Of a DNA stretch of 45,835 nt, positions 33,853 through 42,036 are shown piece by piece. The stretch's first letter is position 1. Every line of letters starts with the position of its first letter. This DNA comes from Thermoleophilia bacterium (GTDB lineage: Bacteria > Actinomycetota > Thermoleophilia > Gaiellales > Gaiellaceae). Under the pieces are notes generated by a model, which was given only the letters and a program-made list of their open reading frames with translations, did not search any database and was not told where the DNA came from. The stretch spans positions 1-45,835 of the forward strand of contig JADLFG010000018.1 in assembly GCA_020845695.1 (NCBI GenBank). The letters are read 5' to 3'. The position numbers were made by a program, and so were the translations under genes.

Positions 33853-34778
33853 GCGCCGCCGCCGATGAACCAGCTCACGACGCCCGCCAGCGTGAGCGCG
33901 GCGCCGGCTCCGAGGAGCGGCGGCACGCGGAGGATGCGCAGCTTCGCCTGCCAGGTCTCGAGCAGGGCGAGCCCGCCCGAGAGCGCGGCGACGGTGGCGG
34001 CGAGCGTCAGCAGACGGGCCCAGAACGGGCCCGCGTGGGGCAGGAAGAGCTCCGCGGCGAGCACGAGCACGATCCAGTGGCGCGCCGCGGCGGCCCACTG
34101 GAGCAGCGCGAGATCGCGTCCGGCGTACTCGAGCAGCGGCCCCTCGTGGATCATCGTCAGCTCCAGGTGGGTATCCGGATTGTCGACCGGCTGCCGGCCC
34201 GTTTCCGCGATCCCGATGAGAGCGAAGGCCGCGGCCGCACACCAGTGCGCGGGCTCGCCCCAGATCGACGATCCGTCGGCGGCGCCGCTCAGGGACACGA
34301 GGTCGGTGCTGCCGCCGGGCAGCGCGGCGAGGACGAAGACGAGGACGAGCAGTCCCTCCACGAACACGGCGAACGTCAGGTCGCGGGCGGCGCCCATGAG
34401 CGCGAAACCGCTGCCCGTGTCCCACGCGGCGAGCGCTGTGGCGAAGCGGGCGAGCGCGAGCAGGCCGACGAGCACGAGTGCGTCGTTGCCGAGCGGCCAG
34501 CCGGGCGCCCGGCCGCCGACGGGGAGCAGGAGCAGCGCGGTCCCGAGTGCGGCGGCGACCGTGGCGGGAGCGAGGCGGTACAGCAAGGTCGTACCCTCGG
34601 GCTCGACCGTGGTCTTTCCCCAGAGCCGGCGGAGCTCGCGGTACGGCTGGAGCGGCGAGGGGCCCTGCCGACCCTGAAGTCGCGCTTTCAGTGCCTGGAT
34701 CGTGCCCGGGATCAGCGGCGAGACGGCGATCCCGCCGATGATCTGAACCGCGCCCGCGGCGGCCGCGGCGCCGCTCAC
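33849..34778 (-). CDS. hyfC: HyfC/HycD-like (NuoH-type) membrane subunit
   Basis: 309 residues, about eight helices, with the NuoH-type patterns LIPGTIQALKARLQGRQGPSPLQPYRELRRLWGK in the first loop and AETGRQPVDNPDTHLELTMIHEGPLLEYAGRDLA in the charged middle loop, both hallmarks of the quinone-module-derived subunit HycD/HyfC. It links the peripheral arm (HycE, HyfI) to the antiporter-like subunits. GTG start overlapping hyfB by GTGA. Confidence 0.9.
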   Translation of the reverse strand: MSGAAAAAGAVQIIGGIAVSPLIPGTIQALKARLQGRQGPSPLQPYRELRRLWGKTTVEPEGTTLLYRLAPATVAAALGTALLLLPVGGRAPGWPLGNDALVLVGLLALARFATALAAWDTGSGFALMGAARDLTFAVFVEGLLVLVFVLAALPGGSTDLVSLSGAADGSSIWGEPAHWCAAAAFALIGIAETGRQPVDNPDTHLELTMIHEGPLLEYAGRDLALLQWAAAARHWIVLVLAAELFLPHAGPFWARLLTLAATVAALSGGLALLETWQAKLRILRVPPLLGAGAALTLAGVVSWFIGGGA

Positions 34779-36727
34779 GAGAGCGCTCCCGTGCGCGCGA
34801 GCGCGATCAGGGCGAGGACGAGCGCGAGCAGGTAGACGACGTACCCTCGGAGGCTTCCCGACTGGAGCCGCCGGGCGACGGCCGCGGCGGCGAGCGACGC
34901 CCGTACGACCGGCCGGTAGACCGCCGTGTCGAACAGGTGGGGCACGCTCGCCTCGTACTCGAGCCTCTGGACGATCCCGCCGCTCTCGTGCACCTCGATG
35001 GAGCGCTGGGGGCGCAGCACGGACTCGAGGCCCAGCCGCAGCGCTTTCGTGAAGCCCGCCGACGTCCAGTCGAGCGCGGGCTCGACGAGCTGCCCGCAGG
35101 CCCAGACCGGCGCGGGCGCGGCGGAGCGCGAGCCCCGGCCCCGGCCGATGAGGATGGCGAGAACGGCGAGCACGAGCGCCAGCGCGAGCGCGGGCAGAGA
35201 CCCTGTCCCCGGGATGTCGAGAGCGGGGCCGTCGTCGACACGCGCCGCGGCCGGGGCCAGTCCGGCCAGTGTCGGCACGACGAGCCCCGGCAGGGCGCCG
35301 AGGGCGATGCACGCTCCGGCCAGAAACACCGTCGCTGCGCGCATCGAGAGCGGCGCCTCCACCGCCGCGGCGACCTGCGGGCGCCGGGGCCGGCCGAGCA
35401 GGACGAGCCCGGCGACCTTGGCGAAGCAGAGCGCCGCCAGGGCGGCGGTGGCGGCCAGCCCGGCCGCGGTCAGGGCGCCCGCCACGGCGGGGCCCGCGGA
35501 GCCGAGCGTCGCGAGGTGCAGGAGCGATTGCAGCGTGAGCCACTCGGACGCGAAGCCGTTCAACGGTGGCAGGCCCGCGATCGCCATCGACCCGACGAGG
35601 AAGGCGCCGCCCGTCCAGGGCATCCGTCGCAGGAGGCCGCCGAGGCGGTCGAGCTCGAGCCCGTGGACGGCGCGCTCGAACGACCCGGCGGCGAGGAAGA
35701 GAAGCGACTTGAAGACGGCATGGTTGAGCGTGTGGAGGAGGGCGGCCGCGAACGCGATCGCCGCCCAGGTCGGCTCTCCCTCCGCGCGGAAGATCACCGA
35801 CGCGCCGAGCGCGAGCACGATGATGCCCACGGTCTCGATCGAGTGGAACGCGAGCAGGCGCTTGAGCTCGTGCTGGACGAGCGCGTAGAGGACGCCTCCC
35901 AGCGCCGAGAGCAGGCCGAGCGCGAGCAGGGTGGCGCCGAGCCAGAGCGGAGCGGGATCGAGCCAGTCGAAGCAGACGCGGACGAGCCCGTACAGGGCGA
36001 CCTTGATCATCATCCCGGACATGAGCGCCGAGATGTGACCCGGGGCGACGGGATGGGCGCGCGGAAGCCACGAGTGGAACGGCATCAGACCCGCCTTCGT
36101 CCCGAAGCCGACGATCGCGGCGACTCCGACGAGCGCCTGGGTTGCAGCGCCCTCGGTCGCGAGCGCGGACGGGTCGCCGATCGCTCCGTGGCGGGCGAGC
36201 GCGAGCAGCGCGAGCCACACGCCCGCGCCACCGAGATGTGTGACCGCGAGGTACACGTACACCGCCCGGCGCACCGGTTCCTCGCGCCGGCCGACGAGGA
36301 TCGCGCTCGCCGGGACGAGGGTCATCAGCTCCCAGAACGCGAGGAACGCCAGCACGTCCCGCGCGCAGAGCACGCCCACGAGCATGCCGAGGAAGAGCGC
36401 CGTCAGGGCCGCCACAGGGCGCGAGGCGGGCGTCCGGGCGAGGTAGCCGCGCGCGAACACGAGCGCGGGCGCGGCGGTGAGGGCGAGGGCGGCCAGGAAG
36501 AACCCGGTCAGTCCGTCGATACCGAAGGCCGGGTCGACGGTGCTCCGATAGGCGGCGCCGACGGGCTCGTCCCGGGCGAGCACGATCGTCCCGGCCGCGC
36601 CGAGGAGGGCGATCCCCCCGGCCTGCGCCGCGAGCCCGGTCGCGACGAGACGGCGCGCCAGGGGGAGCAGGCCGCCGAGCGCGAGCAGGCCGACTCCGGC
36701 CAGGGCGAGCGCTGCGGCGGCGTTCAT
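34775..36727 (-). CDS. hyfB: HyfB-like proton-pumping membrane subunit
   Basis: 650 residues with about 15 helices, in the NuoL/HyfB family. VGFGTKAGLMPFHSWLPRAHPVAPGHISALMSGMMIKVALYG has the conserved channel Lys; LAFWELMTLVPASAILVG contains the conserved helix-5 Glu; HELKRLLAFHSIETVGII follows. The long C-terminal part ending in another helix (GYVVYLLALVLALIAL) is usual in HyfB. With HyfF this gives the complex two antiporter-like subunits. ATG overlapping the arsR stop (ATGA). Confidence 0.9.
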   Translation of the reverse strand: MNAAAALALAGVGLLALGGLLPLARRLVATGLAAQAGGIALLGAAGTIVLARDEPVGAAYRSTVDPAFGIDGLTGFFLAALALTAAPALVFARGYLARTPASRPVAALTALFLGMLVGVLCARDVLAFLAFWELMTLVPASAILVGRREEPVRRAVYVYLAVTHLGGAGVWLALLALARHGAIGDPSALATEGAATQALVGVAAIVGFGTKAGLMPFHSWLPRAHPVAPGHISALMSGMMIKVALYGLVRVCFDWLDPAPLWLGATLLALGLLSALGGVLYALVQHELKRLLAFHSIETVGIIVLALGASVIFRAEGEPTWAAIAFAAALLHTLNHAVFKSLLFLAAGSFERAVHGLELDRLGGLLRRMPWTGGAFLVGSMAIAGLPPLNGFASEWLTLQSLLHLATLGSAGPAVAGALTAAGLAATAALAALCFAKVAGLVLLGRPRRPQVAAAVEAPLSMRAATVFLAGACIALGALPGLVVPTLAGLAPAAARVDDGPALDIPGTGSLPALALALVLAVLAILIGRGRGSRSAAPAPVWACGQLVEPALDWTSAGFTKALRLGLESVLRPQRSIEVHESGGIVQRLEYEASVPHLFDTAVYRPVVRASLAAAAVARRLQSGSLRGYVVYLLALVLALIALARTGALS

Positions 36728-37089
36728 GCGTCCGGGCCGGCCCGCCGGCTTTCGGCGGTGAGCTCGTCGAGCAGCGCCTGGCTTTCGGTCAGGTTCGAGG
36801 TGATGATCTGGCGCGCCGCTTCGAGCAGCTGGAACGTGCGCGGATCCTTGACGCGGTAGAAGACGCTCGTGCCCTCGCGGTTGCTCTCGACGAGGCCCTG
36901 GCGGCGAAGCGCACCGAGGTGCTGGGAGGTGCCGCTCGAGTCGAGCTCGAGCGCGGCCTGGAGCTCGCCGACGCTTCGCTCGCTGTCGCGGAGCAGTTCG
37001 AGGATGCGCACGCGCGCTGGGTGTCCGAGCGTGCGGAAGAGCTCGGCTTTGATCGCATGGATATGCGGCACGGACCGATCATAACTCAC
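36724..37089 (-). CDS. ArsR-family transcriptional regulator
   Basis: 121 residues, one winged helix: LFRTLGHPARVRILELLRDSERSVGELQAALELDSSGTSQHLGALRRQGLVESNREGTSVFYRV. The recognition helix is SSGTSQHLGALRRQ. It contains no cysteine at all, so it is not a thiol-based metal sensor. As first gene of the Hyf-like operon with ATGA coupling, it most likely controls the operon and itself. The gene order recalls M. tuberculosis Rv0081-Rv0087, where the ArsR protein Rv0081 precedes the hyc-like genes. GTG start at 37089; a palindromic operator begins 4 nt upstream of it. Confidence 0.88.
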   Translation of the reverse strand: MSYDRSVPHIHAIKAELFRTLGHPARVRILELLRDSERSVGELQAALELDSSGTSQHLGALRRQGLVESNREGTSVFYRVKDPRTFQLLEAARQIITSNLTESQALLDELTAESRRAGPDA

Positions 37090-37093
37090 AAAT

Positions 37094-37115
37094 TCATAAG
37101 ATACGAATCTTATGA
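37094..37115. promoter_or_regulatory. ArsR operator (22-bp inverted repeat)
   Basis: Arms TCATAAGAT and ATCTTATGA are perfect 9-bp inverted repeats with the 4-nt centre ACGA. The site is strikingly AT-rich for this DNA and sits 4 nt before the arsR start. TATCTT, part of the arm on the minus strand, could be the arsR -10 box (8 nt before GTG), so binding would block transcription. Confidence 0.75.
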
Positions 37116-37166
37116 GATTTGGTAACTCAAAGCACGAGCCGCCGCTCTCCCAGCGCAGGGGGCGCG

Positions 37167-37172
37167 TAGCAT
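37167..37172 (+). promoter_or_regulatory. -10 box for the small membrane protein operon
   Basis: TAGCAT, 6 nt before the GTG at 37179; leaderless. It lies 51 bp from the ArsR operator, so ArsR might also affect this side. Confidence 0.55.
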
Positions 37173-37178
37173 GTCCCC

Positions 37179-37370
37179 GTGAGGTGGAAGGTCGCGCTCG
37201 CTCTCCTGGCCGGCGCCGCCGCGGCGGCCTACGCGGCAGCGGCGTCGAGGCGCCGCGTGGTCGTGGGCGACCCGGCGGGGAACGGAGGCTCGTCGGGCGG
37301 GCACGACCTGGTCAGGCGCGTGGTCGGCGAGGCGCGCGAGCGGCTCGAGGCCGACCCGCGTCGCGGGTGA
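37179..37370 (+). CDS. Small single-helix membrane protein
   Basis: 63 residues: MRWK followed by a hydrophobic helix (VALALLAGAAAAAYAAAA), then a basic RRR and a charged tail ending in an amphipathic helix (LVRRVVGEARERLEADPRR). Function unknown. The start is supported by the -10 box, and the stop overlaps the following metallophosphoesterase gene (GTGA), so the two are expressed together. Confidence 0.6.
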   Translation: MRWKVALALLAGAAAAAYAAAASRRRVVVGDPAGNGGSSGGHDLVRRVVGEARERLEADPRRG

Positions 37371-38194
37371 GACCGGGGCGGGCGCTCGCGGCGGCGCTCG
37401 GCGCCGGACTCGGGTGGGGCCTCTACGAGTCGCAGTGGGTCGAGCTGCGCCGCCTCGAGCTGGAGCTTCCGGGCCTGCCGGGGCCGCTCGACGGCCTGAC
37501 AATCCTCCATCTCTCCGACTTCCATCTCGGCACCCCCTCGCTCGGCCGCCGTGCGGTCGCGAAGGCGCTCGCCTGGGGAGCGGCGCGCGAGCCCGACCTC
37601 GTCGCGATCACCGGCGACCTCGTCTCCGGCCCCGGCGGCGAGCGCGTGCTCGTCGACGGCCTGCGGGCGCTCGGCCCGCGTCACGGTGCCTACGCCGTGC
37701 TCGGCAACCACGATGTCGCGGTCACCCGGGATCCCTTCAGCGCCGGCTTCGAGCTCGCGGACCTCGCTGCCGCCGGCGCCGTGCTCCTGCGCGACGAGGC
37801 CGTGACGGTCGAGGTCGCGGGCGCGCGGATCCAGCTCGTCGGCGTCGAGCCGCTCGCGTACGCGGCCGGGCGCTCACGCCCGTCGGACCTCGCCGACCCG
37901 GGCGCCGACCTGCGGATCCTCCTCTGCCACTTCCCGGAGATCGTGGAGGGCCTTCCCCCGGGATCGTTCCAGCTCGTGCTCGCCGGTCACCTGCACGGCG
38001 GCCAGATCTGCCTGCCCTACCCGGGCGGCAAGGTGCGACTCGCGCACCTCGCGTCGCGCTACCCGGAGGGCGTCTTCCGCGTGGGAGGCACGACGCTCGT
38101 CGTCTCGCGCGGGCTCGGGACGACGTTCGTGCCGCTGCGCTTCTGCGCCCGCCCCGAGGCGGCCGAGCTCGTTCTGCGCGGCGCCCGCGCGTAG
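37367..38194 (+). CDS. Calcineurin-like metallophosphoesterase (YkuE/YaeI type)
   Basis: 275 residues. An N-terminal hydrophobic segment (ALAAALGAGLGWGLYES) may anchor it in the membrane. Metal-binding motifs are complete: LHLSDFHLG (DxH), AITGDLVSG (GDxx), VLGNHDVAV (GNHD), LLCHFPEI and LAGHLHGGQICLP (GHxHGGQ). GHLHGGQ is characteristic of the group that acts on UDP-diacylglucosamine-like or related membrane lipids, but the true substrate is not shown. GTG start overlapping the small membrane protein gene. Confidence 0.85.
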   Translation: MRPGRALAAALGAGLGWGLYESQWVELRRLELELPGLPGPLDGLTILHLSDFHLGTPSLGRRAVAKALAWGAAREPDLVAITGDLVSGPGGERVLVDGLRALGPRHGAYAVLGNHDVAVTRDPFSAGFELADLAAAGAVLLRDEAVTVEVAGARIQLVGVEPLAYAAGRSRPSDLADPGADLRILLCHFPEIVEGLPPGSFQLVLAGHLHGGQICLPYPGGKVRLAHLASRYPEGVFRVGGTTLVVSRGLGTTFVPLRFCARPEAAELVLRGARA

Positions 38195-38218
38195 CGCGGG
38201 AGCACGCGGGCCACCGCC

Positions 38219-38224
38219 TAGACT
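38219..38224 (+). promoter_or_regulatory. -10 box for the GNAT-like protein
   Basis: TAGACT, 6 nt before the ATG; leaderless, same hexamer as at sucC and the aminotransferase. Confidence 0.6.
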
Positions 38225-38230
38225 GGCGGC

Positions 38231-38848
38231 ATGAGCTACCGCCTGCTTCCGGTCACCGGCGGGACGCTGGCGTCGGCGCCGCCGGTCTGCGTCGACTGCG
38301 TCTTCTGGCAGTCCCGCGGCGCCCGCGGCGTGGCCAAGGCCCGCTGGGCCGAGCGTGCCGAGGAGGAGTGGGGGGCGTGGGGGACGCTGTATCGCGACGA
38401 CGGCGAGCGGTTGCTCGGGCTGATCCAGTACGGGCCGGCGGCGCTGTTCCCGCGAGCGTTCCAGCTACCCGCCGGCCCTCCCGCCGAGGACGCGGTGCTG
38501 ATCACCTGCGCGTACCTGGTCGACCCGTCGAGCCCCTGGGTGATGCAGAGCCTGTTCCTCGCCGCGATCGGGGAGGCGCGCGACCGGAAGCTCCGGGCGG
38601 TCGAGGCGTTCGCCTACCGCTATCCCGAGGGGAGCCCGGCGCACGAGCGCTTCCTCGTCCACCGGACCGTGTTTCCCTCCGACTTCCTCGCCGACTTCGG
38701 GTTCACGACCGTGCGCGCCGAGGGTCGCGTGGAGCTGGCGCGGCTCGAGCTGCGCGGGCTCGTGCCCGTGGAGGAGCGGAGCCTCAGCCGCGTCTGGCGC
38801 ACCGCTCGCGAGCTGCTTACCCCCGCGCCGGTGCCCGAGCGGAACTGA
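38231..38848 (+). CDS. GNAT-like protein of unknown function
   Basis: 205 residues. An N-terminal CVDCVFWQ motif (Cys20-x2-Cys23) precedes a GNAT-like fold: LGLIQYGPAALFPRAFQLPAGPP, then LITCAYLVDPSSPWVMQSLFLAAIGEARDRKLRAVEAFA, where the acetyl-CoA loop would lie, and FPSDFLADFGFTTVRAEGRVELARLEL at the end. Proteins of this layout are common in actinobacteria without assigned substrate. Single-gene transcript with its own promoter; convergent with asd, 6 bp apart. Confidence 0.65.
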   Translation: MSYRLLPVTGGTLASAPPVCVDCVFWQSRGARGVAKARWAERAEEEWGAWGTLYRDDGERLLGLIQYGPAALFPRAFQLPAGPPAEDAVLITCAYLVDPSSPWVMQSLFLAAIGEARDRKLRAVEAFAYRYPEGSPAHERFLVHRTVFPSDFLADFGFTTVRAEGRVELARLELRGLVPVEERSLSRVWRTARELLTPAPVPERN

Positions 38849-38854
38849 GCCTCG

Positions 38855-39814
38855 CTACGCGGGCAGCAGCCTGCGTGAGAGCAAGCTCTCCGCGATCTGG
38901 ATCGCGTTCAGCGCGGCGCCCTTGCGGAGGTTGTCGTTGACGACGAGTAGCGCCAGCACGTTCTCGGCGGTCGGGTCGCGCCGGATGCGTCCGACGTGCA
39001 CCTCGTCGGTACCGGCCACCTGCCCGGGGGTGGGCGCGTCGGCGAGCCGCACGTGCGGGGCCGCCTCGAGCGCCGCCGCAGCCCGCTCGGGGGAGAGCGG
39101 CTCCACCGTCTCGACCCAGACCGCCTGGGCGTGCCCGACGAGCACCGGCACGCGCATGCAGCTCGCGTGCAGCGGCAGCTCGGGCAGGCCGAGGATCTTG
39201 CGCGTCTCCTCGCGCAGCTTGTACTCCTCCGAGAGCTCGCCCGCGTCGCCCTCGGGCTCCCAGTCGATCGCGAGGTCGGCCTCGAGCGGCTTCGTCGCCC
39301 TCAGACGCTCGATGCCCGCATCGCCGGCACCCGACATCGACTGGTAGGTCGCGAGGCGGACCCGCGCGAGCCCGGCCGCCTCGTGCAGCGGCGCGAGCGC
39401 GCAGGTGAGCTGCATCGCGGAGCAGTTCGGGTTGGCGACGATCCGGTCGCCGGCCGAGATCGCGTCGTCGTTGACGCCCGCGACGACGAGCGGGATCCCC
39501 TCGGCCAGGCGGTAGGCGTCGGACTTGTCGACCACGGTGGCACCGCCCCTGACCGCGTGCGGCACGAGCTCGCGCGACGTCGCGGTGCCGACCGAGAAGA
39601 AGCAGAGGTCGATGCCGCCGGCCTCGAGCGCCTCAGGCGTCGCCTCCTCGACGAGCAGCTCGCGGCCGCCGAGGCTGACCGTGGTGCCGGCGGAGCGGGC
39701 GCTCGCGAGCGCGCGGACGCTGTCGAAGCCGCGCTCCGCAAGCAGGCCGAGCGTGACCGTGCCGACCGCGCCCGTGGCGCCCACGACCGCGATGCGAGGG
39801 CCGCCGCTACCCAT
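38855..39814 (-). CDS. asd: Aspartate-semialdehyde dehydrogenase
   Basis: 319 residues. [23 protein letters not shown] binds [19 protein letters not shown] and VDKSDAYRL follow; the catalytic Cys is in [14 protein letters not shown], and the substrate-binding region runs through [13 protein letters not shown]...[22 protein letters not shown] has the active-site His. Second step of lysine, threonine and methionine synthesis. The start [11 protein letters not shown] overlaps the lysC stop by 8 nt; the longer open frame upstream belongs to lysC. Confidence 0.93.
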   Translation of the reverse strand: MGSGGPRIAVVGATGAVGTVTLGLLAERGFDSVRALASARSAGTTVSLGGRELLVEEATPEALEAGGIDLCFFSVGTATSRELVPHAVRGGATVVDKSDAYRLAEGIPLVVAGVNDDAISAGDRIVANPNCSAMQLTCALAPLHEAAGLARVRLATYQSMSGAGDAGIERLRATKPLEADLAIDWEPEGDAGELSEEYKLREETRKILGLPELPLHASCMRVPVLVGHAQAVWVETVEPLSPERAAAALEAAPHVRLADAPTPGQVAGTDEVHVGRIRRDPTAENVLALLVVNDNLRKGAALNAIQIAESLLSRRLLPA

Positions 39815-41060
39815 GCCGCACCTCGGTGCCCGTCCCGAGCTCGAACGTCGCATGCAGCGCCTGCACGGCTCGCTCGACTTCGCCGTGCGGAACGTAGAAG
39901 GCGATCTTGATCGGCGACGTCGAGATGAACTGCGGCTCGATCCGCAGCTCGTGGAGCGTCGTGAACGTGCGGGCCGCGATGCCAGGGTGGCTCTTCATGC
40001 CGGCGCCGACGATGCTGACCTTGCCGAGGTCGTCGCGCTCTGACCAGCTCGCGCCGAGCTCGTCGAGGACGCCGGCGGTGGCACCCCGGTCCTCGAGCGG
40101 CGCCGAGAACACGATCACGTCCGCGCTCGTCTGGATGATCGTGTCGACGTTGACGTGCGCGTCCGCGAGCGCGGGGAAGAGCACGTCGGCCGTGGAGCCC
40201 TGAACCCGGTAGACGGCTTCCTCCACCGTGTGCGTGACAGCCGAGATGATCGCGTGCTCCACCCGCTCGTCCTCCTCCGTGACCCACGTGCCGGGCTCGC
40301 CGCCGAACGTCGAGCGGACGTGCAGCCTGACGCCGTGGTTTCGTGCGAACTCGACCGAGCGTAGCTGAAGCACGCGCGCGCCCGCGGCGGCCAGCTCGAG
40401 CATCTCCTCGAACGTGACCGCGGCGAGCTTCCGCGCCGCCGGGACGACGCGCGGGTCCGCGGTGAAGACGCCCGCCACGTCCGTGTAGATCTCGCACGCG
40501 TCGGCGCCGAGCGCGGTCGCGAGCGCGACCGCGGTCGTGTCGGAGCCGCCCCGGCCGAGCGTCGTGATGTCCCTGGTCGCGGACATGCCCTGGAACCCCG
40601 CGACGAGGACGATCTGCTCCCGGTCGAGAGCCGCGTGGATCCGGGCCGCGCGCACCTCGACGATCTTCGCCTTGGTGTGCACCGAGTCGGTGATGATCCC
40701 GGCCTGCGAGCCGGTCAGGGAGATCGCCTCGTGCCCGAGATCGCGCGCCGCCATCGCGACGAGCGCGCACGCGATCCGCTCACCCGTCGAGAGCAGCATG
40801 TCGAGCTCCCTGGGGTCCGGGTGCGCGGCGACCTCGTGCGCGAGCCCGATCAGCTCGTCGGTCGTGTGTCCCATCGCGGAGACGACGCCGACGACCCGCG
40901 CGCCCGCCTGCCGGGCGGCGACGAGCTGCCGGGCGACCCGCTTGATCCGCTCCGGGTCGCCGACGGAGGTGCCACCGAACTTCATCACCACCGTGCCGAG
41001 ATGCGAGGGCCCCCGTCCGCGCCGGGATGGGGGCGCGAGCTCGTGCTCGGAGACGGTCAT
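39807..41060 (-). CDS. lysC: Aspartokinase
   Basis: 417 residues. [20 protein letters not shown] is the kinase nucleotide loop, followed by [64 protein letters not shown], all aspartokinase hallmarks. Two C-terminal ACT domains (about residues 270-417) suggest feedback control by lysine and/or threonine. A short N-terminal extension of about 24 residues precedes the conserved start; the -10 box supports this ATG. Operon with asd. Confidence 0.94.
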   Translation of the reverse strand: MTVSEHELAPPSRRGRGPSHLGTVVMKFGGTSVGDPERIKRVARQLVAARQAGARVVGVVSAMGHTTDELIGLAHEVAAHPDPRELDMLLSTGERIACALVAMAARDLGHEAISLTGSQAGIITDSVHTKAKIVEVRAARIHAALDREQIVLVAGFQGMSATRDITTLGRGGSDTTAVALATALGADACEIYTDVAGVFTADPRVVPAARKLAAVTFEEMLELAAAGARVLQLRSVEFARNHGVRLHVRSTFGGEPGTWVTEEDERVEHAIISAVTHTVEEAVYRVQGSTADVLFPALADAHVNVDTIIQTSADVIVFSAPLEDRGATAGVLDELGASWSERDDLGKVSIVGAGMKSHPGIAARTFTTLHELRIEPQFISTSPIKIAFYVPHGEVERAVQALHATFELGTGTEVRHG

Positions 41061-41069
41061 CGCCCGGCC

Positions 41070-41075
41070 ATTGTA
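41070..41075 (-). promoter_or_regulatory. -10 box for lysC-asd
   Basis: TACAAT on the minus strand, 9 nt before the ATG. Confidence 0.55.
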
Positions 41076-41093
41076 CGGACGGCCGGGGCCCGG

Positions 41094-41687
41094 CTACGCC
41101 AGCTCGCGCCGGCCGGAGAGTGCCCGGCCGAGCGTGACCTCGTCGGCGTACTCGAGGTCGCTTCCGACCGGCAGCCCGCTCGCGAGCCGGGTCACCCGCG
41201 TGCGCCCGCGCAGGCGCTCGGCGATGAAGGCGGCGGTGGCCTCGCCGGTCATGGTCGGGTTGGTCGCGAGCACGACCTCGGCGACGCCGTCCCGCTCGAC
41301 GCGGTGGATCAGGTCGGCGATGCGCAGGTGCTCGGGCTCGACGCCGTCGAGCGGCGACAGCGCGCCGCCGAGGACGTGGTAGACGCCGTGGTACTCGTGG
41401 GTGCGCTCGAGCGAGAGCACGTCGGCGGGCTGCTCGACGACGCAGACGACCGTGTGGTCACGGCGCGGATCGGCGCACACCCGGCAGACCTCCTCCTCGG
41501 TCAGGTTGCCGCACTCGCGGCAGAAGCCGATCCGCTCCTTGGCGGCGCGGATCGCGTCCGCGAGGCCGATCGCCTCCTCCTTCGGCACGCGCAGGAGATG
41601 GAACGCGAGCCGCTGCGCGGTGCGCGTGCCAACGCCCGGGAGGCGCGTGAGCTGCGAGATCAGCTCGTCGACGACCGGGCTGAACAC
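41094..41687 (-). CDS. recR: Recombination mediator RecR
   Basis: 197 residues, full length. An N-terminal helix-hairpin-helix (LTRLPGVGTRTAQRLAFHLL), zinc finger Cys56/59/68/71 (CRECGNLTEEEVCRVC) and Toprim domain (VCVVEQPADVLSLERTHEYHGVYHVLGG) occur in the usual order. Acts with RecF/RecO in loading RecA on gaps. GTG start. Third gene of the conserved dnaX-ybaB-recR group, 28 bp after ybaB. Confidence 0.95.
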   Translation of the reverse strand: MFSPVVDELISQLTRLPGVGTRTAQRLAFHLLRVPKEEAIGLADAIRAAKERIGFCRECGNLTEEEVCRVCADPRRDHTVVCVVEQPADVLSLERTHEYHGVYHVLGGALSPLDGVEPEHLRIADLIHRVERDGVAEVVLATNPTMTGEATAAFIAERLRGRTRVTRLASGLPVGSDLEYADEVTLGRALSGRRELA

Positions 41688-41715
41688 GATCCCATTCTGC
41701 CCGGCGGGCCGGCCC

Positions 41716-42036
41716 TCACATGCCGGGGAGGCCGAGCCCCCCGAGCCCGCCCACTGCCCCGCCGAGCCGCGATTGCATCAGCTCCTGCGCGTGTCGCAGC
41801 GCCTCGTTGACCGCGGCGAGGACGAGGTCCTCCAGCAGCTCCGGGTCGTCCGGGTCGATCGCCTCGGGGGCGATCTTGACCTCGACGAGCTCGCCCGCGC
41901 CGGTCGCCTTGACCTGGACCATGCCGCCGCCGGCGGAGGCCTCGACGGTCTCGGCGGCGAGCTCCTCCTGCGCCTTGGCCATCTGCGCCTGCATGTCCTG
42001 GACCTGCTTCAGCATCTTGTTCATGTCGATCTTCAC
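41716..42036 (-). CDS. ybaB: YbaB/EbfC nucleoid-associated protein
   Basis: 106 residues. MNKMLKQVQDMQAQMAKAQEELAAETVEASAGGGMVQVKATG is the typical start, followed by VKIAPEAIDPDDPELLEDLVLAAVNEALRHAQEL. The tail is glycine-rich. Dimeric DNA-binding protein. ATG overlaps the dnaX stop by 4 nt (ATGA). Confidence 0.95.
   Translation of the reverse strand: MKIDMNKMLKQVQDMQAQMAKAQEELAAETVEASAGGGMVQVKATGAGELVEVKIAPEAIDPDDPELLEDLVLAAVNEALRHAQELMQSRLGGAVGGLGGLGLPGM

Noticed and set aside
36724..37089. Metal-sensing ArsR/SmtB repressor for arsenic or zinc
   Set aside because: No cysteine and no evident metal-binding His cluster; linkage to the Hyf-like operon indicates another signal.
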